Positions 29,315-39,406 of a DNA stretch of 64,000 nucleotides are shown here, piece after piece. Below the pieces are notes generated by a model. The model was given only the letters and a program-made list of their open reading frames with translations, ran no database searches and was not told the DNA's origin. The position numbers were made by a program, and so were the translations under genes. Every line of letters begins with the position of its first letter. Within the stretch, counting starts at the first letter, position 1. The stretch is from Saprospirales bacterium (GTDB lineage: Bacteria > Bacteroidota > Bacteroidia > Chitinophagales > Saprospiraceae): NCBI GenBank assembly GCA_007693915.1, contig RECS01000105.1, positions 31,422-95,421 of the forward strand, read 5' to 3'.

Positions 29315-29812
29315 TTACTTTAAAATCTCTCTTATCTTCTCCTCTAATTCATATTCATCTCCAGGGACATATCCGGTATGCGAATAAACAATATTTCCTT
29401 TTTGATCAATTAAAAAGCTTTGTGGTATGGTTTGAAAATTCAGCGCATTTTTAAGGTCCTGATTGGTATCGGTATAGATAATAAATGGCCACCCGTTTTG
29501 TTGTACCATAGGTCTGACCCTTGATACAGCTCGTGAATCATCAATAGAAATGGCTACTATCTCAAGATCAAATTCCTCCTTCCAGTCCTCGTAAATATCA
29601 GTCAGTGCATCGAGTTCTCTCCGGCATGGTACACACCAGGTAGCCCAGAAAGTCATAAAAGTTATCTTGCCGTTTTCGGCGTGTTCAGTGATGTTTACAG
29701 ATTGACCTTCAAGGGTTCTGACCTGTATTTCCGGCAATGTTCTTTGCCCGAATAATAATGAAGTGGAGAGCAATAAGAAAAAGATAATCAAAGAAGAATA
29801 AAGAAGTTTCAT
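29315..29812 (-). CDS. TlpA-family thiol:disulfide oxidoreductase, exported
   Basis: Signal peptide; MTFWATWCVPCRRELDALTDIYEDW; cis-Pro TIPQSFLIDQKGNIV. Confidence 0.93.
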   Translation of the reverse strand: MKLLYSSLIIFFLLLSTSLLFGQRTLPEIQVRTLEGQSVNITEHAENGKITFMTFWATWCVPCRRELDALTDIYEDWKEEFDLEIVAISIDDSRAVSRVRPMVQQNGWPFIIYTDTNQDLKNALNFQTIPQSFLIDQKGNIVYSHTGYVPGDEYELEEKIREILK

Positions 29813-29959
29813 CGATACAATTTTTATTTAAAAATTTAAAAACGTAAAGCTAAATAACTTACTAGACTTAATCTTTATTTTAAAAAAACTTTTCCTGACA
29901 TTAATATACAAAGGTCATTTTTTTATCTTCACCCTTTGAAATAATTAAAGTTACTGTAG

Positions 29960-31600
29960 ATGAAAAGTCTGAAAATTTTATTTTTAATTCTTTTTAGTAG
30001 TTTTTCTGTAATCCAAATAACTGATGCTCAGTCTGATGGAGGTCGCCTTTTTGGTAATCTTGAAATGAATGCCAATTTTTATATGAGGGATTCAGCGATT
30101 GGTGCTGATAATACTCCTCAGTATGACAATCAACTTTTTGGGGTAGATGCGTGGCTTACATTAAATTACTCTAATTGGGGCTTCGATTTTGGATTGCGAT
30201 TTGATATGTTTCACAATTCAGCATTGCTCAATCCTACCGGCTCTTATAATGACCAAGGTATAGGTAGGTGGTATATTCACAGGAGAATTGACGATTTAAG
30301 CATTACTGCGGGCTATATCTATGATCAGATTGGATCCGGAGTGATATTCAGAGCTTATGAAGAGCGACCTTTGCTAATTGATAACGCACTATTTGGTGTG
30401 CGCCTAGCTTATAATTTAACACCAGATTGGACAGTAAGGGCTTTTACCGGTCGACAAAAAAGGCAATTTGATACTTATGGATCTGTGATCCGAGGATTAG
30501 CCATAGATGGTTTTTATCAAACAAGTAGTGAGCGTCCCATATCTTTTGCTCCCGGATTTGGTGTAGTCGCGCGAACACTGGATAACAATACAGTGGACAG
30601 ATTGGTAAATACACTTCGATTTTACACACCAATGGATAGGGAAGGAATTGATATTACGTACAATACTTATGCATTTAGTTTGTATAACATGCTTACTGCA
30701 GGCCCTATTAGTTGGTATGTGGAAGCAGCATACAAAACCCCTGAATTAATATTTGATCCGTTTGCTTTGAGGGAAGATGGATTAGGCGGTATGACGCAAG
30801 GAAAACTGGTACAGGAGTCTGGAACCGTATTTTACTCGACTCTATCTTACTCTGCTTCAGGTTGGGGCATAACATTGGAAGGAAAACGAACTGAATATTT
30901 CTCTTTCAGGACGGATCCTCAATTAGAGTTAAATTTTGGTCAGATCAATTTTTTACCTCCAATGAGTCGTCAAAATACATATCGTTTGACTACTCGTTAT
31001 GTTCCTGCAACTCAGGAATTAGGCGAATTGGCTTTGCAGGCTGATGTTCGATATTCACCAAATAGGACATGGGGTTTTGTTGGGAATTTTGCTAACATTA
31101 CCGACCTGGATGGCAATGATCTTTACCGGGAGTACTTATTGGAAGTAAGGTATCGATATCAGAGGAAATGGACTTTAACAGGTGGCGTTCAAAGGCAGGA
31201 ATACAATCAGGATCGCTTTGAAGGGAAACCACAGGCTCCTATTGTAGAAACATTGACCCCTTTTGTTGAATTCCTATACAGAATTGATAGAAGACGTTCT
31301 TTAAAGTTAGAAGCACAATATATGGATACTCAACAGGACTTCGGTAGTTGGTTGTTTCTTGGTGCTGAATATAGCATAGCTCCACGTTGGATATTTTCCG
31401 GATCCCTCATGTACAATTCTGATCCTGTATTAACTGATGAAATTTTATACCCAACGTTATCGGTGGTTTATAATACAGGAGCAAATAGATTTTCGCTTAG
31501 TTACGTTAAGCAAGTTGAAGGTGTTGTTTGTACTGGAGGTATTTGCCGGTTAGAGCCTGCCTTTAGCGGGGTTAAATTCACCTTAAACTCAAATTTCTAA
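29960..31600 (+). CDS. DUF6029 family protein (predicted outer-membrane beta-barrel)
   Basis: Signal peptide, GGRLFGNLEMNANFYMRDS..., many amphipathic strands, C-terminal VVCTGGICRLEPAFSGVKFTLNSNF. Confidence 0.75.
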   Translation: MKSLKILFLILFSSFSVIQITDAQSDGGRLFGNLEMNANFYMRDSAIGADNTPQYDNQLFGVDAWLTLNYSNWGFDFGLRFDMFHNSALLNPTGSYNDQGIGRWYIHRRIDDLSITAGYIYDQIGSGVIFRAYEERPLLIDNALFGVRLAYNLTPDWTVRAFTGRQKRQFDTYGSVIRGLAIDGFYQTSSERPISFAPGFGVVARTLDNNTVDRLVNTLRFYTPMDREGIDITYNTYAFSLYNMLTAGPISWYVEAAYKTPELIFDPFALREDGLGGMTQGKLVQESGTVFYSTLSYSASGWGITLEGKRTEYFSFRTDPQLELNFGQINFLPPMSRQNTYRLTTRYVPATQELGELALQADVRYSPNRTWGFVGNFANITDLDGNDLYREYLLEVRYRYQRKWTLTGGVQRQEYNQDRFEGKPQAPIVETLTPFVEFLYRIDRRRSLKLEAQYMDTQQDFGSWLFLGAEYSIAPRWIFSGSLMYNSDPVLTDEILYPTLSVVYNTGANRFSLSYVKQVEGVVCTGGICRLEPAFSGVKFTLNSNF

Positions 31601-31616
31601 AACCAAAAATTTTGAT

Positions 31617-32468
31617 ATGAAGCATTATCTTAATCTTGTTTATTTTGCTTTTTTTACCTCTGTTTTGATTCTTTTTTCTGCCTGCGATGAAAAAGAAGTA
31701 CTAATTCCGGATTTCGTCCTTCCGGATTCTGATAGGGTGGTGGTCATTGAAGAGTTAACGGGTGTTAGATGTCCCAATTGTCCTGGAGGTAGCAGAGAAT
31801 TGAAAAGAATACAAGAACAATTTGGTGACAATGTAGCTATTGTAGGTATCCATTCAAACATTCTTGCCAATCCATTTCCGAATAGTAAATATGACTTTAG
31901 AGCACCATTTAATGATCAAATACAGGATTATCTAGGTTTGCCAATTGGGAAACCTTCTGCATATATTAATAGACGTTTTTTTTCGAACGAAAATAACAGA
32001 GCAATTCCAACGGTGGGTAGTTGGGCAGGATACGTTGCCCAGGAACTTGAATCTTTTGCCACCCTAGAGATTGATGCATCACATAATTTTAATCCCGAGT
32101 CAAGGGAGTTGGATATCTCCCTTATTATCAATGCTAAATCTTTACTGGAGGGCAGATATCAACTCACCGTCTATCTGACAGAATCAGGTATAATTGATCC
32201 GCAATTAGATCAAACAGTGGGAGTCATTGAAGAATACGTACATAATTTTGTGCTCAGGGAAGTGCTCACCAATGTAACAGGTGATGTATTGCCCGATGTG
32301 CTGAATCCCGACCAACCAATAAACAGGGCGTTTAACTTTACCATCCCGGAGGAAGATGGTTGGTGGAATGTTTCCAACATGAATGCCATTGCATTTGTCA
32401 CCTCATATGATGTGGAAAATCCTGATATAAGGGAGATTATCCAGGCAGTTCAATTTAGTTTGTTGTAA
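31617..32468 (+). CDS. Omp28-related lipoprotein (thioredoxin-like CxxC)
   Basis: Lipoprotein signal ...LILFSACDEK; VVVIEELTGVRCPNCPGGSREL Omp28 signature. Confidence 0.88.
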   Translation: MKHYLNLVYFAFFTSVLILFSACDEKEVLIPDFVLPDSDRVVVIEELTGVRCPNCPGGSRELKRIQEQFGDNVAIVGIHSNILANPFPNSKYDFRAPFNDQIQDYLGLPIGKPSAYINRRFFSNENNRAIPTVGSWAGYVAQELESFATLEIDASHNFNPESRELDISLIINAKSLLEGRYQLTVYLTESGIIDPQLDQTVGVIEEYVHNFVLREVLTNVTGDVLPDVLNPDQPINRAFNFTIPEEDGWWNVSNMNAIAFVTSYDVENPDIREIIQAVQFSLL

Positions 32469-32574
32469 GAAATATATTGAATATTTTTATTACTACCATA
32501 CTGGTTGTGTGCCTTTTTGATGTGATCGTTTTTTCATTTTGTTCCTTCTAAGTCTTCTTTGAAGGTCATTTTAT

Positions 32575-32582
32575 TATCTTTG
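32575..32582 (+). promoter_or_regulatory. -7 element (TATCTTTG) for pheT
   Basis: TAnnTTTG match 27 bp upstream of ATG. Confidence 0.45.
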
Positions 32583-32608
32583 CATTTTTGATTATTTAGC
32601 TAAAAAAT

Positions 32609-35032
32609 ATGAATATATCCTATAATTGGCTCCACCAATATATCAACTCTTATCAATCTGTTGAAGAACTTTCTGAAATTCTTACTGCTATAGGTTTAGA
32701 AGTAGAGGGAGTTAGTGTTTTTGAGACCATTCCAGGTTCTTTGAAAGGCTTGGTAGTGGGAGAGGTGCTTGAATGTAGTAGTCATCCCAATGCAGATAAA
32801 CTTTCATTGACAAAAGTAGATATCGGGGCGGATGAATACTTACAAATTGTTTGTGGTGCACCTAATGTAGCAGCGGGTCAAAAGGTTGTGGTTGCAACTG
32901 TAGGAACTACAATCCATCCTTTGGATGGTGAACCTTTTACTATTGGAAAAGCCAAAATAAGGGGAGTCTTATCACGCGGTATGATTTGTGCTGAAGATGA
33001 GATTGGCTTGGGGCAAAGCCACGATGGAATAATGGTTTTAGATCCTGATACCAAGGTTGGCACCCAAGTAGCGGATTTGTTTGACATCTCCATAGATCAC
33101 ATTTACGACATTGGATTAACCCCTAACAGATCAGATGCCACTTCTCACATCGGAGTAGCGCGAGATGTTTTGGCTTATTTAAGAATTAACACAGCAGATA
33201 AGGCAAAAATTAACTTTCCTGATCTTTCCGGTTTTCAGCCTGGTCATTCCAATAATTTTAAGGTGGAGATTAAGGACATTTCTGCTTGTCCAAGGTATTC
33301 GGGGCTTGTGATTAAAGGTGTAAAAGTAGCACCGTCTCCGGAGTGGTTGCAAAATCGTCTTAGGTCTATAGGCCAACGCCCAATTAATAATGTTGTGGAT
33401 ATTACCAACTTTGTTCTTCAGGAAATGGGACAGCCGTTACATGCCTTTGATTTAGATAAAATCAAGGGTAATGGTATTATTGTTCAAAAAGCTAAAAACA
33501 ACACTGTTTTTAAGACTCTTGATGAGGTAGAAAGAAAGCTAGATGGTGAGGACTTGTTGATATGTGATGCTGAATTGAATCCACTTTGCCTTGCAGGTGT
33601 GTTTGGAGGATTTGGCAGTGGAGTTACTGAAACCACCACTGATGTTTTTTTAGAATCTGCACATTTTGAAGCTGTTTCAATTAGAAAAACTAGCACCAGA
33701 TATTTACTGAGAACAGATGCTGCAAAGATATTTGAAAAAGGTAGTGATCCTTCTGTTACCATTGATGCATTGAAAAGGGCAGCCCTTTTGATTGCAGAAT
33801 ATGCCGGTGGGTATATTGATAGCCAGATTTTAGATGTTTATCCCAAACCCATCGATAAAGCTGAAATTAAATTGAATTTTGACAAAGTGAGAAGTTTGAC
33901 AGGTGCTCCTCTAAGCAATGATCAAATAATTAATATTTTGCTTGCAATGGACATGGAGGTTGGTGAGCATAGAAACGGATCCGTAAATGTTAAAGTAACA
34001 ACCAATAAATCAGATATTAAAAGAGAAGCAGATTTGATAGAAGAAATTCTCAGGATATACGGTTTTGATAATGTTCCCTATAGTGACAGCATTCATATAC
34101 CCTTAATCAGTTCTAAATGGCCGGATAAACATACTTTGACCAACAAGGCAGCAGATTACCTCGCTGCATCCGGATATTCTCAAATGATGAATTTATCTCT
34201 AGCTAGATCAGATTGGTATCAAGGGAAAGAGGAGGAATTGGTTTTTATAGAAAACACATCTAATGAGAGTCTCAATATTATGCGTCCCGATATGATTGAG
34301 GCTGTACTTGAAACCCTTTCACACAATATCAACAGACGTCAAAAAGACCTTGCATTTTTTGAATTTGGAAGGACATATAATAAAAAGGAGGATAGTATAC
34401 TAGAAAATGAGACCCTCATTTTAGCTCTAACCGGTAAAATAAAATCTGGAAATTGGCTGGAAACTAATAAAACTGCCGACTTTTTTGATATAAAAAAGTC
34501 AGCCCTCAGTTTGTTGGAATTTATGGGAGTGGATTATAATCTGGTTGAAGAGATTGTGAATGATCATAAATGGGCCTATGGTATTGACATATCAAGAGGT
34601 AAATCCGTATTAATCAAAACAGGGATGGTTGCCACTGATTTATCGCGGCAATTTGATGTTGAGTCAGATGTTTTTGTGGCTGAGCTCAATTGGCCTGAAA
34701 TTGTAAAACTATCAGCAGAGGCAAAAACCATCAGTGATGTCGTAAATAAGTACCCTTCTGTAGAACGAGATTTAGCGTTAGTAATGCCAGATCATTTAAC
34801 CTATTCAGAAATAAGTAATTTAATAGCTCGATCATCTGGCAAATTACTGGATGCTATGCAGTTGTTTGATGTGTACAGGGATGATGAAAAAATAGGAAAA
34901 GGAAAAAAATCCTATGCCATCCGTCTTGTTTTTTCTGATCCTACAAAAACACTGACAGACAAAAATATAGATAAGGTCATCAAAAAGATTTTAGGTACGC
35001 TTAAGCACCAAATGAGTGTTGAGTTGAGATAA
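32609..35032 (+). CDS. pheT: Phenylalanine--tRNA ligase beta subunit
   Basis: MNISYNWLHQYI..., tRNA-binding EMAP-like domain, GLTPNRSDATSHIGVARDV, RPINNVVDITNFVLQEMGQPLHAFD. Confidence 0.97.
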   Translation: MNISYNWLHQYINSYQSVEELSEILTAIGLEVEGVSVFETIPGSLKGLVVGEVLECSSHPNADKLSLTKVDIGADEYLQIVCGAPNVAAGQKVVVATVGTTIHPLDGEPFTIGKAKIRGVLSRGMICAEDEIGLGQSHDGIMVLDPDTKVGTQVADLFDISIDHIYDIGLTPNRSDATSHIGVARDVLAYLRINTADKAKINFPDLSGFQPGHSNNFKVEIKDISACPRYSGLVIKGVKVAPSPEWLQNRLRSIGQRPINNVVDITNFVLQEMGQPLHAFDLDKIKGNGIIVQKAKNNTVFKTLDEVERKLDGEDLLICDAELNPLCLAGVFGGFGSGVTETTTDVFLESAHFEAVSIRKTSTRYLLRTDAAKIFEKGSDPSVTIDALKRAALLIAEYAGGYIDSQILDVYPKPIDKAEIKLNFDKVRSLTGAPLSNDQIINILLAMDMEVGEHRNGSVNVKVTTNKSDIKREADLIEEILRIYGFDNVPYSDSIHIPLISSKWPDKHTLTNKAADYLAASGYSQMMNLSLARSDWYQGKEEELVFIENTSNESLNIMRPDMIEAVLETLSHNINRRQKDLAFFEFGRTYNKKEDSILENETLILALTGKIKSGNWLETNKTADFFDIKKSALSLLEFMGVDYNLVEEIVNDHKWAYGIDISRGKSVLIKTGMVATDLSRQFDVESDVFVAELNWPEIVKLSAEAKTISDVVNKYPSVERDLALVMPDHLTYSEISNLIARSSGKLLDAMQLFDVYRDDEKIGKGKKSYAIRLVFSDPTKTLTDKNIDKVIKKILGTLKHQMSVELR

Positions 35033-35068
35033 AAAACTTTAAAAAGTTGCTAGTTTTAAAAATAGTGT

Positions 35069-35076
35069 TATCTTTG
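35069..35076 (+). promoter_or_regulatory. Promoter -7 element of tRNA-fMet (TATCTTTG), -33 TTG at 35047-35049
   Basis: TTG-N19-TATCTTTG matches the Bacteroidetes consensus spacing. Confidence 0.65.
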
Positions 35077-35107
35077 CAGTCCGTTACTAATAACGGCACT
35101 TCTATAT

Positions 35108-35180
<73 letters not shown>

Positions 35181-35186
35181 CAAAGT

Positions 35187-35218
35187 AAAGCCCGGAATCA
35201 TTATTTCGGGCTTTTTTT
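35187..35218 (+). terminator. Rho-independent terminator after tRNA-fMet
   Basis: AAAGCCCGgaatcattattTCGGGCTTT then T-run. Confidence 0.85.
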
Positions 35219-35357
35219 ATACTTAATAAGGATTCGAGTCGCCGTTTTATTGCCTTGTAAATATAGCGGAAAATCAATTGAAAAATCTTCTTAAAATCAG
35301 CATTTAAAATATTACAACTTCATCTATTAATGACGCTTTAATATGAATTTTTTTTGC

Positions 35358-35365
35358 TATATTTG
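35358..35365 (+). promoter_or_regulatory. -7 element (TATATTTG) for gyrA
   Basis: TAnnTTTG match 22 bp before ATG. Confidence 0.45.
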
Positions 35366-35386
35366 CGCCTTAAATTTAAATAAAAT

Positions 35387-37858
35387 ATGACAGACCCCTC
35401 AAGGATTTTAAATGTTAACATAGAGGACCAAATGAAATCTGCATACATAGATTATTCTATGTCTGTTATTGTGTCCAGAGCATTACCTGATGTACGGGAT
35501 GGTTTGAAACCCGTTCACAGAAGGATTCTTTTTGGAATGGATCAATTAGGTGTTCAATACAATAAATCCCATAAAAAATCTGCTAGAATAGTCGGTGAGG
35601 TATTGGGTAAATACCACCCACATGGCGACAGTGCGGTTTATGATGCTATGGTGAGAATGGCTCAGCCTTGGTCTCTAAGGTATCCGCTTGTTGATGGTCA
35701 GGGTAATTTTGGAAGTATGGATGGGGATTCACCTGCTGCCATGCGTTACACAGAGGCGAGATTGCAGAAAATATCAGATGAACTTCTTTCTGATATCAAA
35801 AAAGAAACAGTTGATTTTAATCTCAATTTTGACGATACGCTCGAAGAGCCTTCTGTCTTGCCTTCACGCATCCCAAATTTGTTAGTGAATGGTGCTTCTG
35901 GTATAGCTGTGGGTATGGCGACCAATATGTTGCCCCACAATCTGACCGAAGTTATAGATGGCATATCTGCCTTTATAGATAATCCTGAGATTACGATTGA
36001 TGAGTTGATTCAACATGTAAAGGCTCCTGACTTTCCTACCGGTGGAATAATTTACGGATATAGTGGGGTAAAAGAGGCTTTTGAAACAGGTAGAGGAAGA
36101 GTAGTGGTTCGAGCTAGGGTTGAAATAGAAGAAACTGGAACCGGAAGAGAACGCTTAATAGTTACCGAAATTCCCTATCAAGTGAATAAGGCTAACCTTA
36201 TTATTAAAATTGCCGATTTGGTCAACGATGAAAAAGTGACCGGTATCAGTGATGTCCGTGATGAATCTGATAGAAATGGATTGAGAATAGTTGTCGAATT
36301 AAAAAAAGACGCTATGGCTAGCGTAGTTTTATCAAAGCTCTATAAATACACTCCACTTCAAACCTCTTATGGGGTTAATAATATAGCTCTTGTTAATGGC
36401 AGACCTATTCAATTGAACCTCAAAGATATGATGTCCCATTTTGTGGATTTCAGAATAGAGGTGGTGGTTAGAAGAACGCAATACGAATTGCGGAAAGCGG
36501 AAGAAAGAGCTCATATTTTGGAAGGACTTCTTATCGCACTTGATAATTTAGATGAGGTGATTTCACTTATCCGAGCCAGTAAAACTGTACAGGAGGCCCA
36601 GGAGGGCTTGATGAGTAGATTTAAACTTTCTGAAGTTCAAGCAAAAGCCATTCTTGAAATGCGCCTTCAGAAACTGACTGGTCTGGAAAGGGAAAAGGTC
36701 AAAAGTGAATATGATGAACTGCAGAAGAAAATTACTTATTACAAGAGCATACTTGCTTCAGTCGAACTACAAAGAGAAATCGTAAAGAATGAGCTGCTAG
36801 AAGTAAAAGAAGTTTTTGGAGACGAGAGAAGGACTGAGATTTCTTTTGAAGATGGTGATATCAGTATAGAAGATATGATCCCCAATGAAGATGTAGTCGT
36901 TACCATTAGTCATCTCGGATACATCAAAAGAACAAAAGTTTCTGAATATAAAACTCAAGGAAGGGGTGGCAGAGGTAGTCGCGGATCTAAAACGCGTGAT
37001 GAGGATTTTATAGAACATATCTTTACTGCCCGAACCCATGATCACTTATTATTATTTACTGAATTGGGTCGTTGTTTCTGGCTTAAAGTTTATGAAATAC
37101 CTGAAGCCAGTAAGACAAGCCTTGGTAGGGTTATTCGTAATATTATTCCTCTACCCAAAGAAGATAAAGTAAAAGCATATATTAAGATCCAGGATTTGAA
37201 TGATCAGGATTTTATCAATAGTCACTATATCGTTTTTGCCACTGCTTTTGGTATCATAAAAAAGACGCTTGTAGAAAGCTTTTCAAGACCGAGGACCAAT
37301 GGTATTAATGCAATTACCATCAAAGAAGGAGATAGTTTATTGGAAGTAAAACTGACGAATGGCGAGTCCGAAATAATGCTTGCCAATAGAAATGGTAGAG
37401 CGATTAGATTCCATGAATCGAATGTCAGGGCAATGGGTAGAACTGCAGCTGGCGTTATAGCGATGAGATTGGATGACGATAAGGATAGAATTGTAGGAAT
37501 GATAGCTGTGGATCCTGCTGACCCTGCATTCTCTGTGCTGGTTCTCTCTGAAAGGGGTAATGGAAAAAGATCACCCATAAATGATTACAGAATCACTAAC
37601 AGAGGTGGTAAAGGGGTAAAAACCATGAATATTACTGAAAAAACAGGAGCCCTTGTTGCAATCAAAGCAGTAACAGATGTGGACGACCTGATGATAACAA
37701 CAAAAATGGGGGTAGTTATAAGATTGGATATTAGTGAGTTAAGAGTTATGGGACGAGCAACTCAAGGTGTTAGACTTATCCGACTAAACGGTGCTGAAGC
37801 CATTGCAGATGTGACCATTGTCAAAAAGGAAAATGGCGAAGGAGAAGAAGAGGAATAA
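35387..37858 (+). CDS. gyrA: DNA gyrase subunit A
   Basis: [35 protein letters not shown] catalytic Tyr; GyrA-box-like QGRGGRG; acidic tail. Confidence 0.96.
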   Translation: MTDPSRILNVNIEDQMKSAYIDYSMSVIVSRALPDVRDGLKPVHRRILFGMDQLGVQYNKSHKKSARIVGEVLGKYHPHGDSAVYDAMVRMAQPWSLRYPLVDGQGNFGSMDGDSPAAMRYTEARLQKISDELLSDIKKETVDFNLNFDDTLEEPSVLPSRIPNLLVNGASGIAVGMATNMLPHNLTEVIDGISAFIDNPEITIDELIQHVKAPDFPTGGIIYGYSGVKEAFETGRGRVVVRARVEIEETGTGRERLIVTEIPYQVNKANLIIKIADLVNDEKVTGISDVRDESDRNGLRIVVELKKDAMASVVLSKLYKYTPLQTSYGVNNIALVNGRPIQLNLKDMMSHFVDFRIEVVVRRTQYELRKAEERAHILEGLLIALDNLDEVISLIRASKTVQEAQEGLMSRFKLSEVQAKAILEMRLQKLTGLEREKVKSEYDELQKKITYYKSILASVELQREIVKNELLEVKEVFGDERRTEISFEDGDISIEDMIPNEDVVVTISHLGYIKRTKVSEYKTQGRGGRGSRGSKTRDEDFIEHIFTARTHDHLLLFTELGRCFWLKVYEIPEASKTSLGRVIRNIIPLPKEDKVKAYIKIQDLNDQDFINSHYIVFATAFGIIKKTLVESFSRPRTNGINAITIKEGDSLLEVKLTNGESEIMLANRNGRAIRFHESNVRAMGRTAAGVIAMRLDDDKDRIVGMIAVDPADPAFSVLVLSERGNGKRSPINDYRITNRGGKGVKTMNITEKTGALVAIKAVTDVDDLMITTKMGVVIRLDISELRVMGRATQGVRLIRLNGAEAIADVTIVKKENGEGEEEE

Positions 37859-38013
37859 CATGGAATTAACTGCAAATTGATCTTATTTGGAACAATTCTG
37901 GTCGTTAAATATTTCTATATTTGGGACCCTTTTAGCAAATCACTTAATTTTGTAAATATCTAACTAGATGGTTTGTTTTAAGTAAATTGATTTTAAAATT
38001 TAAATTTAACAAA

Positions 38014-39327
38014 ATGAAAAAGATTATTTTATTAGGATTATGTGTTTTGATGACTGTTCCTGAAATCATAGGTCAAAATATCAACAGAGACATTAGACAA
38101 GCTACACGTGAATTGAACCGCTATAATCTCGATCCACTTCAAAATGCAGAGAACCTTACTGAGGCTATTAATTTAATTGAGGAAGTGATTAAGGATCCGG
38201 AAGCACTTGATAATTATCGTGCTTGGCAAACAAGGGGAGAAATTTATAATACTTCATTAACAGCTCAGGTTACTATGATTCAAATTGGTCAGGCAGAATC
38301 CTTATCTAGACCTCATGAAGCCATGATGGCGTTCGAATCATTCAGAATTGCCTTACCACTTGCTGAAAGAAGACACGAAACTCGCGATGCATTAGATGGT
38401 ATAACAGAAGCTGCGGGTCACCTTGGATTTGTTGGCAATACTCATATTTCTGCCGGAGAGTTTGATCAGGCGTTTTTTCCTTTGAATGCCGTATATGAGA
38501 TACATAATATTCTGATTGAAAATGAGCGCGATCCTATTTTTGAAGATAAGGATGAGCTTTACAATCATCTTTATATTCTTGGTATAACTGGCTTGGGTAC
38601 TGATGAAGCTGAACTTGCTAAGTCGTATTTAATTAAATTGTATGAGGCAAGGTTTGACGAGCCCAGAGTGTATACGACTCTTTTTGACCTGTACATTCGA
38701 ACAGATGAAGATAAAGCTTTTAAATATTTGGATGCGGGAAAAGAAGTAGATCCGGAGAATATAGATATTCTTTATGCAGAGATAAATTACTATATTGGAA
38801 AGCAGGATTTTACTATGTTGCAGGAAAAACTTACTCTTGCGATTGAGAAAGATCCTGAAAATCACACTCTTTATTCAGTTTTGGGTAACGTATTTATGAA
38901 TTTGATGAGTGAAGCATTAGCTGAAGAAAACGACGAAGAAGTGACTCTTTATTTTGAGACAGCACAAGGATATCTTGAAACTGCTATCGAACTTGAGCCA
39001 AACTTTTTTGAGCCTTATTATACATTAGGTTCAATGTACTTTAACAAAGCTGCAGTGCTTACTCAGAGGATGAATGATTTGGGTATGTCCAGAGAAGAAC
39101 AAAGACTATATGAAGAGTACAATACACAGGCAAACGAATTATTTGAAACAGCTTTGCCGTTTTTTCAAACATCAGAAAGTCTTGAACCCAATGACCATTC
39201 AACACTTATTGCATTAAGAGAGACTTACGCTAGAATGCAGGATTTTGACATGTATCAGGTGTTTAATGAAAGACTACAAAGGTTGGAGAAAGGTGAAAAA
39301 ATTGAAACTCCCTACTTTGGGAATTAA
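38014..39327 (+). CDS. Secreted TPR-repeat protein
   Basis: Signal peptide from ATG 38014; TPR motifs (DPENHTLYSVLGNVFMNLMSEAL..., EPNFFEPYYTLGSMYFNKAAVL). Confidence 0.8.
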   Translation: MKKIILLGLCVLMTVPEIIGQNINRDIRQATRELNRYNLDPLQNAENLTEAINLIEEVIKDPEALDNYRAWQTRGEIYNTSLTAQVTMIQIGQAESLSRPHEAMMAFESFRIALPLAERRHETRDALDGITEAAGHLGFVGNTHISAGEFDQAFFPLNAVYEIHNILIENERDPIFEDKDELYNHLYILGITGLGTDEAELAKSYLIKLYEARFDEPRVYTTLFDLYIRTDEDKAFKYLDAGKEVDPENIDILYAEINYYIGKQDFTMLQEKLTLAIEKDPENHTLYSVLGNVFMNLMSEALAEENDEEVTLYFETAQGYLETAIELEPNFFEPYYTLGSMYFNKAAVLTQRMNDLGMSREEQRLYEEYNTQANELFETALPFFQTSESLEPNDHSTLIALRETYARMQDFDMYQVFNERLQRLEKGEKIETPYFGN

Positions 39328-39350
39328 ACAAATATAATTCAATGAACTTT

Positions 39351-39385
39351 AATCCCCTGATATATCATATCGGGGGATTTTTTTT
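39351..39385 (+). terminator. Rho-independent terminator after TPR gene
   Basis: AATCCCC...GGGGATT followed by T-run. Confidence 0.8.
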
Positions 39386-39406
39386 AGATTTGCGTAAAAT
39401 ATCAAA

